A stretch of DNA of 64,000 nucleotides, from the NCBI RefSeq assembly GCF_004683905.1, contig NZ_CP038438.1:6014001-6078000 (forward strand), read 5' to 3'. Below the pieces are notes generated by a model. That model ran no database searches. It was not told where the DNA came from and saw only the letters and a list, made by a program, of their open reading frames with translations. The position numbers were made by a program, and so were the translations under genes. This document shows, piece after piece, positions 59,465 to 64,000 of the stretch (position 1 is the first letter of the stretch; every line of letters begins with the position of its first letter). The DNA comes from Pseudomonas fluorescens. GTDB lineage: Bacteria; Pseudomonadota; Gammaproteobacteria; Pseudomonadales; Pseudomonadaceae.

Positions 59465-59547
59465 TTCGCGAGCAAGCCCGCTCCCACATTGAATCGCAGT
59501 CCTCCCATGGGAATGCAGTCGAACGTGGGAGCGGGCTTGCTCGCGAA
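59465..59547. repeat. REP-type inverted pair, family A, reversed arms
   Basis: Same reversed order as at 48273. The spacer contains the small dyad CTCCCATGGGA. Confidence 0.93.
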
Positions 59548-59563
59548 TGGACGTAATGCGGTC

Positions 59564-60436
59564 TTACAGGCTGATCGCCGTCGCCTCGAACTTCACCCGC
59601 GGATGCGCGATCCGGTCCTGCGCCCGCACCAGTTGCAGCTCGTAACTGGCACACGCCTGGGTTTCCAGCAGCACCTCATGCACCGCCGCTGCGGTGAACT
59701 CAAACGCCGCCACCAGACTGTCGCCGAGCAGTACCCGCGCGAGGAACAGCCCAGACGTCAGATCGCCGACACCCACTGGCTGACGCGGAAACGCCAGCAG
59801 CGGACGGCGCAGGTGCCAGCTTTCGTCTGCGGTCACCAACAACATCTCGAAACCATCCGCCGGCTTGCCCGGATAGTCCAGATGCTTGACCAGCACCGCT
59901 GTCGGCCCACGCGCCAGCAGCGCCCGAGCCATCGCCAGGCAGTCGAACAGCGACTGCGGCTTGCGCCCGGAGAAGCTGTCCAGCTCCAGTTGGTTCGGGC
60001 ACATGATGTCCGCCACGGCTGCTGCTTCTTCCAGCAGGAAATCGCTGACTTCGGCCGGCACACTGCAGCCCTTCTCCGGATGGCCCATCACCGGGTCGCA
60101 CAGGTACAACGCCTTCGGATTGACCGACTTGATGCGCTCGACGCCACTGAGAATCGCCCGGCCCTGCGCCGCGCTGCCCAGATAACCGGAAAGCACGGCG
60201 TCGCAGTTGCCCAGCTCGCCAATGGCGGCAATGCCTTCGACCAGTTCGGGGATCTGGTGCGGCGCCAGCACTTCACCGGCCCACTGCCCGTACTGGGTGT
60301 GATTGGAAAACTGCACGGTGTTGAGCGGCCAGACATTCACCCCGACCCGCTGCATCGGAAACACGGCGGCGCTGTTGCCGGCGTGGCCGAAGACCACATG
60401 GGACTGAATGGCGAGCAGATGAGGCGTACGTTTCAT
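59564..60436 (-). CDS. pdxY: Pyridoxal kinase PdxY
   Basis: Ribokinase-like enzyme of 290 residues that phosphorylates pyridoxal to PLP in the salvage pathway. It opens with LLAIQSHVVFGHAGNSAAVF. QFSNHTQYGQWAG is the substrate region; DPVMGHPEKGC, then CPNQLELDSFSG. PVGVGDLTSGLFLA near 218 holds the catalytic Asp of the kinase (GxGD). Length fits the family (about 287-290). It is a single-gene unit. PLP is also the ligand expected for the MocR regulator 24 kb away, though no direct link is shown. Confidence 0.95.
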   Translation of the reverse strand: MKRTPHLLAIQSHVVFGHAGNSAAVFPMQRVGVNVWPLNTVQFSNHTQYGQWAGEVLAPHQIPELVEGIAAIGELGNCDAVLSGYLGSAAQGRAILSGVERIKSVNPKALYLCDPVMGHPEKGCSVPAEVSDFLLEEAAAVADIMCPNQLELDSFSGRKPQSLFDCLAMARALLARGPTAVLVKHLDYPGKPADGFEMLLVTADESWHLRRPLLAFPRQPVGVGDLTSGLFLARVLLGDSLVAAFEFTAAAVHEVLLETQACASYELQLVRAQDRIAHPRVKFEATAISL

Positions 60437-60553
60437 TCGGGTTATTCCGTAAAACGATTGAAATTCAAGCCGCGCAGTATGCGACGAAACACAGCCTGTA
60501 CGACAGACCGGCGACGCAGTTAAGCTGAGCTTATCTTTTGGAGTTTCCTGTTG

Positions 60554-60967
60554 ATGCTGACCCTCGAAAACATCTTCGTGCTGATGCTGTTCGCCGCTGC
60601 CGGCGCATGGTTATGGCACAACCACGGCTTGCGCGAGCGGGCGCTGGAGCGGGTCAAGCAGCATTGCATCAACGTCGGCGTCGAACTGCTGGACGGTAAC
60701 GTCGCGTTGAAAAAAATCGGTTTGATCAAGGATGCCAGCGGGCGGCGGCGCCTGGCCCGGGTCTATAACTTCGAGTTCACCGTGACCGGCGAAACCCGGC
60801 ACAACGGCACCATTACCCAGTTTGGCGCGCACAGCGCACAGATCGAACTGGCGCCCTACCCGGCGCCGTTCGACGATACGCCGCCGGTGGTCGAAGTTAC
60901 CCGCCCACGGGCCGAAGTGATCGAACTGAGCCAGTGGCGGCAGGAACACAACAAGTGGAAGCCTTGA
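60554..60967 (+). CDS. DUF3301-family membrane protein
   Basis: 137 residues with one N-terminal membrane segment (LTLENIFVLMLFAAAGAWLW) followed by a cytosolic domain (HGLRERALERVKQHCINVGV, KKIGLIKDASGRRRLARVYN), the DUF3301 pattern. No function is known. GGAG lies 11 bases before ATG 60554 and 8 before an in-frame TTG at 60551; either may be used. It ends one base before the stop of the CobW-like gene on the other strand. Confidence 0.88.
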   Translation: MLTLENIFVLMLFAAAGAWLWHNHGLRERALERVKQHCINVGVELLDGNVALKKIGLIKDASGRRRLARVYNFEFTVTGETRHNGTITQFGAHSAQIELAPYPAPFDDTPPVVEVTRPRAEVIELSQWRQEHNKWKP

Positions 60968-60968
60968 G

Positions 60969-61940
60969 CTAACCCGCCTGCACCCGGCATTGCGTCAGGC
61001 CTGACTGCAAAGCATCGATACGTTGTGCATCGGCAAAGATCAGCTCTATACGTGAATCCCGTCGCCACTCACTCGGTTGCCAATCCAGTTCGGCGTTATC
61101 CACCGCATTGGCCGACACCCAGCCCTCGGCGCTGTGGATAACCAGTTTGGCCCGCCGCCAGTCCAGGCTCTGCAGCCATTGGCTCAGACGTTGCGTATCG
61201 AACGTCTGTCCAGGGTGCCAACGCCAGCCGATGCTCCAACCGCCCTCCTGTGCCTGACTCAGGCAGATCGGCACGGCCGGATCGCTCCAGAGCGCCGGAA
61301 TCGGTCCCGCTCCCTGCGGCACGACGAGGTTATCCGCACCTGCCATTGCTTGCGCCGTGACACCCGGCAACTCGCGTAAAGGCAGTTGCGCCTGCTGCGT
61401 CCAGATCATTTTGACTGCCGGCAAACGCTCGACGATGGTCTGCCGTGCAGCCTCATCCAGACTTTCTGCCTTGTTCAGCAACAGCAGGCCGGCGCTGGCC
61501 AAAGCCTCCTGCTGAGCGGTCGGCAAGGCTTTCCCGGCGGCCAGCGCCTGGGCATCCAGCACTAACACGCAGGGCTGCAGCGCCAGCACACCCAACCACG
61601 GCGCCTCGCCTAACTGCTTGAGCAATTGCGCCGGATGGCCCAGTCCGGACGGCTCGATGAGCAGCCGATCCGGCCTGGCCTTGCGCAGCAAACGGCCGAG
61701 GCCGATCTGAAACGGCGCACCATTCACGCAACACAGACACCCTCCGGCGACCTCGCCCAGTGCGATACCATCGGCGTCGCGGGTCAGTAACGCAGCATCG
61801 AGGCCGATCTGACCGAACTCGTTGATCAGCACCGCCCATCGCTCGCCGTCCGGCCGTTGGGCCATGAGCTGGCGAATCAGGCTGGTCTTGCCAGCGCCCA
61901 AAGGGCCGGCGATGACATGGGTAGGAATGTTCTGCAACAT
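60969..61940 (-). CDS. CobW/G3E-family GTPase (second of two)
   Basis: 323 residues. The P-loop is GPLGAGKTS (12-20), then NEFGQIGLDAAL and GGCLCC (66-71), the CxCC-type metal motif, followed by LIEPSGLGHPAQLL; LLLNKAES stands in the NKxD position. It is a metal chaperone-type GTPase related to the proteins near dksA2 in P. aeruginosa that respond to zinc starvation. ATG 61940 is preferred because MLQNIPTHVIAG begins the domain; ATG 61970, ten codons upstream, is possible. No strong ribosome site. A small gene on the opposite strand separates it from the other zinc genes. Confidence 0.88.
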   Translation of the reverse strand: MLQNIPTHVIAGPLGAGKTSLIRQLMAQRPDGERWAVLINEFGQIGLDAALLTRDADGIALGEVAGGCLCCVNGAPFQIGLGRLLRKARPDRLLIEPSGLGHPAQLLKQLGEAPWLGVLALQPCVLVLDAQALAAGKALPTAQQEALASAGLLLLNKAESLDEAARQTIVERLPAVKMIWTQQAQLPLRELPGVTAQAMAGADNLVVPQGAGPIPALWSDPAVPICLSQAQEGGWSIGWRWHPGQTFDTQRLSQWLQSLDWRRAKLVIHSAEGWVSANAVDNAELDWQPSEWRRDSRIELIFADAQRIDALQSGLTQCRVQAG

Positions 61941-61968
61941 GACTGGGCGTTTTCTGAGGGGATTGGGC

Positions 61969-62325
61969 ATGCGTTGGATGGGATGGTCGTTGCTGTTGAT
62001 GCTGCTGTCGAGCGAAGCATGGGCCCAGGCTTGCGTGGTGCACAGCCAGGGCGAGCGACTCGACGTCAAAGTCTGCCAGCAGAACAGCAATATTCCCGAG
62101 AAGCTGTTCAGCGACGGCTTCTGCCAACCGACCCTGGCCGGGCAGAAAGTCGAGGTGCAGTACGTCGATCAATGCCCGAGCGGCGCGTTCGGCGTGTGCA
62201 ACAACGCGCAAGTCGCCAATATGCCCTATCGCCAGGATATCCACTATTACGGCGTCGCCTCCGACGCGGCGTATTTGCAGCCGTACTGCGAAGGCCAGAG
62301 CCAAGGCAAGTGGCTCAAACCTTGA
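61969..62325 (+). CDS. Small exported protein with six cysteines
   Basis: 118 residues with a signal peptide ending AWA-QA (about residue 19/20). The mature part has six cysteines (22, 36, 52, 69, 77, 107), enough for three disulfides in the periplasm. I do not recognise the family with certainty; pseudomonad homologues are sometimes mislabelled as NADH:ubiquinone oxidoreductase. GAGGGG six to eight bases before ATG 61969 is a strong ribosome site. It is divergent from the CobW gene by 28 bp and converges on the DUF1826 gene with four bases between stops, so it sits inside a minus-strand zinc gene run. Confidence 0.78.
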   Translation: MRWMGWSLLLMLLSSEAWAQACVVHSQGERLDVKVCQQNSNIPEKLFSDGFCQPTLAGQKVEVQYVDQCPSGAFGVCNNAQVANMPYRQDIHYYGVASDAAYLQPYCEGQSQGKWLKP

Positions 62326-62329
62326 GCCG

Positions 62330-62980
62330 TCAGCCGAGCCAGTCGAGGGTCAGCAGCAGACGTCGCTCACCCGGCGCCGGTTGCGGGGAGCGATGAATCA
62401 GGCCGAAGCCTTCGTTGCCGTGCCACTTCTCACCTTTCAATAACGCCACGTCACCGTTCTGCAGTTGCTGGATGTTCGCGATGTCCCGTGGTTCGGCGTT
62501 TGCCTGGCCCAATTGCTCGCGATCCATCACGCCTTCCTTGAGCCACTGACTGCCGATCCCGCCGTAGGTTGTAATCAAGCGCACCGGCACATGATCGACA
62601 TGGAAGCGTGGGCACATGGCTTTGTCCAACACCCGCAGGCGCAAACCGATGCGGCGAGCGCCCAGCAGACAGGCGAAGGCACTCACCAGCCATTGCAGGT
62701 CCGCGATGAAGCCCTCGTAGCCTTGCAGATCACGGAACCCGGCGGCCAGTCCTTGCAGATCAGGGTCGGCGTCTTCATTCGGCAATTCGATGCACAGTGA
62801 TTCCGCCAAAGGCTCGTTGAGCGACAGCAGCAACTCTGCGAAATCGGCGATGTGCAGCGGCAGTTGGCGCTGCCAGACCGCGAGATTGACGTCGTCTTCG
62901 AGGATTCGCGTCAGCGTTTTCGGCGTCACCCCCTGATGCTGATGGCGCGCCCGGTTTTGCTGCAGTTTGAGCGCAAGCAT
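62330..62980 (-). CDS. DUF1826-family protein
   Basis: 216 residues, soluble. VPVRLITTYGGIGSQWL and LLKGEKWHGNEGFGLIHRSP are the conserved blocks; FHVDHVPVRL and the latter suggest a metal-binding double-stranded beta-helix style site (His-x-Asp and a distal His), which is inference. ATG 62980 shares TGATG with the zigA-like stop, so translation is coupled. From memory, DUF1826 genes accompany zinc-starvation GTPases in Pseudomonas. Confidence 0.88.
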   Translation of the reverse strand: MLALKLQQNRARHQHQGVTPKTLTRILEDDVNLAVWQRQLPLHIADFAELLLSLNEPLAESLCIELPNEDADPDLQGLAAGFRDLQGYEGFIADLQWLVSAFACLLGARRIGLRLRVLDKAMCPRFHVDHVPVRLITTYGGIGSQWLKEGVMDREQLGQANAEPRDIANIQQLQNGDVALLKGEKWHGNEGFGLIHRSPQPAPGERRLLLTLDWLG

Positions 62981-64000
62981 CAGGCGGCCTCTTCGTGCCA
63001 AGGGCCGAACGGGTCCGGCAGCCTGCGCCAACCATCTGCGCCAATGGCCATTTCTTCATCAGTCAGCAGGCAGGCGTCGAGCTCCGACTTGAGCTGTACG
63101 AAGTCGATGTTCTGGCCGATGAATACCAGCTCCTGACGACAATCTCCAACGCTCGGTGTCCAGTTCTCCATGATCGCTGCGGTACTTTCCTGATCCTGCG
63201 GCCATTGGTTTTTCGGCACGAAACGCCACCAGCGACCGGCGAAACCATGGCGCATCAAACCGCCGGCCTGCGACCAACTGCCTGCGTCGGAGGGTTTGCT
63301 GGCGAGCCAGAAGAAGCCTTTGGAGCGCAGCAGTTTGCCGTTCGGCCATGGACGATCGATGAAGTCGAAAAAGCGCTGCGGATGGAACGGACGGCGTGCG
63401 CGGTAGGCCGTCGAGGCGATACCGTATTCCGTGGTTTCCGGCACGTGCTCACCGCGCAATTCCTGCAACCAGCCTGGGGCCTGAGCGGCTTTCTCGAAAT
63501 CGAAACGCCCGGTGTTGAGGATTTTCTCCAGCGGCACCTCGCCCATCACCATCGGGATGATCTCCGCTTGGGCGTTGAGACGCTTGAGGATGGCCATCAG
63601 CTCTTCGCGCTCCTGGCGGCTGATGAGGTCGATCTTGCTGATCAGCAGTACATCGGCGAACTCGATTTGTTCGATCAGCAGATCGGTGATCGAGCGTTCA
63701 TCTTCATCGCCCAGGGTCTCGCCTCGGGAAGCCAGACTCTCGGCGGCCTGGTAGTCGAGGAGGAAATTCACGCCGTCGACTACCGTCACCATGGTGTCGA
63801 GGCGCGCGACATCGGCGAGGCTCTGGCCCTGCTCGTCACGAAAGGTGAACGTTTCGGCGACCGGCAGCGGTTCGGAAATACCGGTAGATTCGATGAGCAA
63901 GTAATCGAATCTTCCTTCGCGGGCGAGTTTGCTGACTTCTTCGAGCAGGTCCTCGCGTAACGTACAGCAGATACAACCGTTGCTCATCTCCACCAGTTTT
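62980..64000 (-). CDS. zigA: ZigA-like zinc metallochaperone GTPase (5' end outside window)
   Basis: 340 codons are visible, and the frame is still open at the right edge, so the P-loop and first 60 or so residues are missing. The window begins in SNGCICCTLREDLLEEV, the CxCC metal motif, then YLLIESTGISEPLPVAETF, VLLISKIDLI (NKxD equivalent) and the CobW C-terminal domain (RPFHPQRFFDF, LLRSKGFFWLASKP, WPQDQES, FIGQNIDFVQLKSELDACLL). ZigA is known as a zinc-starvation-induced GTPase in Acinetobacter. Its Zur-type promoter, if present, is outside the window. First gene seen of the zinc run; coupled by TGATG to the DUF1826 gene. Confidence 0.9.
   Translation of the reverse strand, partial: KLVEMSNGCICCTLREDLLEEVSKLAREGRFDYLLIESTGISEPLPVAETFTFRDEQGQSLADVARLDTMVTVVDGVNFLLDYQAAESLASRGETLGDEDERSITDLLIEQIEFADVLLISKIDLISRQEREELMAILKRLNAQAEIIPMVMGEVPLEKILNTGRFDFEKAAQAPGWLQELRGEHVPETTEYGIASTAYRARRPFHPQRFFDFIDRPWPNGKLLRSKGFFWLASKPSDAGSWSQAGGLMRHGFAGRWWRFVPKNQWPQDQESTAAIMENWTPSVGDCRQELVFIGQNIDFVQLKSELDACLLTDEEMAIGADGWRRLPDPFGPWHEEAA

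Overview
The window is chromosomal DNA from a fluorescent Pseudomonas, most likely the P. fluorescens group. The evidence is high-GC coding bias, many short inverted REP pairs of pseudomonad type, and gene content and order (pstSCA, purEK, aspA, two-subunit pycAB with a LysR regulator, an RpiR regulator, a GGDEF/EAL protein, uvrD, pdxY, CobW-type zinc GTPases). From memory this resembles parts of the P. aeruginosa PAO1 chromosome between the pst cluster and the zinc-starvation operon. I saw no rRNA, tRNA, CRISPR array, prophage or intact insertion sequence.

Layout. 1-5.2 kb: phosphate uptake genes pstA (cut by the window edge), pstC and pstS, with separate Pho boxes before pstC and pstS. 5.4-9.5 kb: MFS transporter, thioesterase, hexose-6-phosphate mutarotase and two small envelope or stress genes. 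9.5-17.2 kb: purEK, a HypT-like LysR gene divergent from aspA, an Na+/alanine-type symporter and a type I asparaginase, so this stretch deals largely with aspartate, asparagine and amino-acid use.

17.3-34.8 kb is the accessory core. Three paralogous genes of about 1,520-1,540 codons encode giant proteins of the Pseudomonas 'dermonecrotic toxin domain' (ToxA_N/DUF6543) type. The second and third form an operon. A cassette of an AraC regulator, an acetylpolyamine amidohydrolase-like enzyme and a polyamine-binding protein lies between the first and second. The first and second share a promoter-like sequence at the same distance from their start codons.

34.8-41 kb: a MocR/GntR regulator divergent from a PaiB-like protein and two GNAT acetyltransferases, then a homocysteine methyltransferase-like gene divergent from an amino-acid SBP-permease pair that has no ATPase beside it. 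The linker region of the MocR gene holds a dense cluster of DnaA-box-like 9-mers. 41.2-43.5 kb: an autotransporter with an eight-copy 9-bp tandem repeat.

43.6-54.7 kb: pyruvate carboxylase pycAB with its divergent LysR gene, an RpiR-type regulator with a palindromic operator, a GGDEF/EAL signalling protein and uvrD. 54.8-64 kb: small membrane and envelope proteins, a CPA2 antiporter, a thioesterase, pdxY, and a run of putative zinc-homeostasis genes (zigA-like GTPase, DUF1826, second CobW GTPase) interrupted by an oppositely oriented secreted Cys-rich protein. At least eleven REP-type inverted pairs of several families mark intergenic boundaries throughout.
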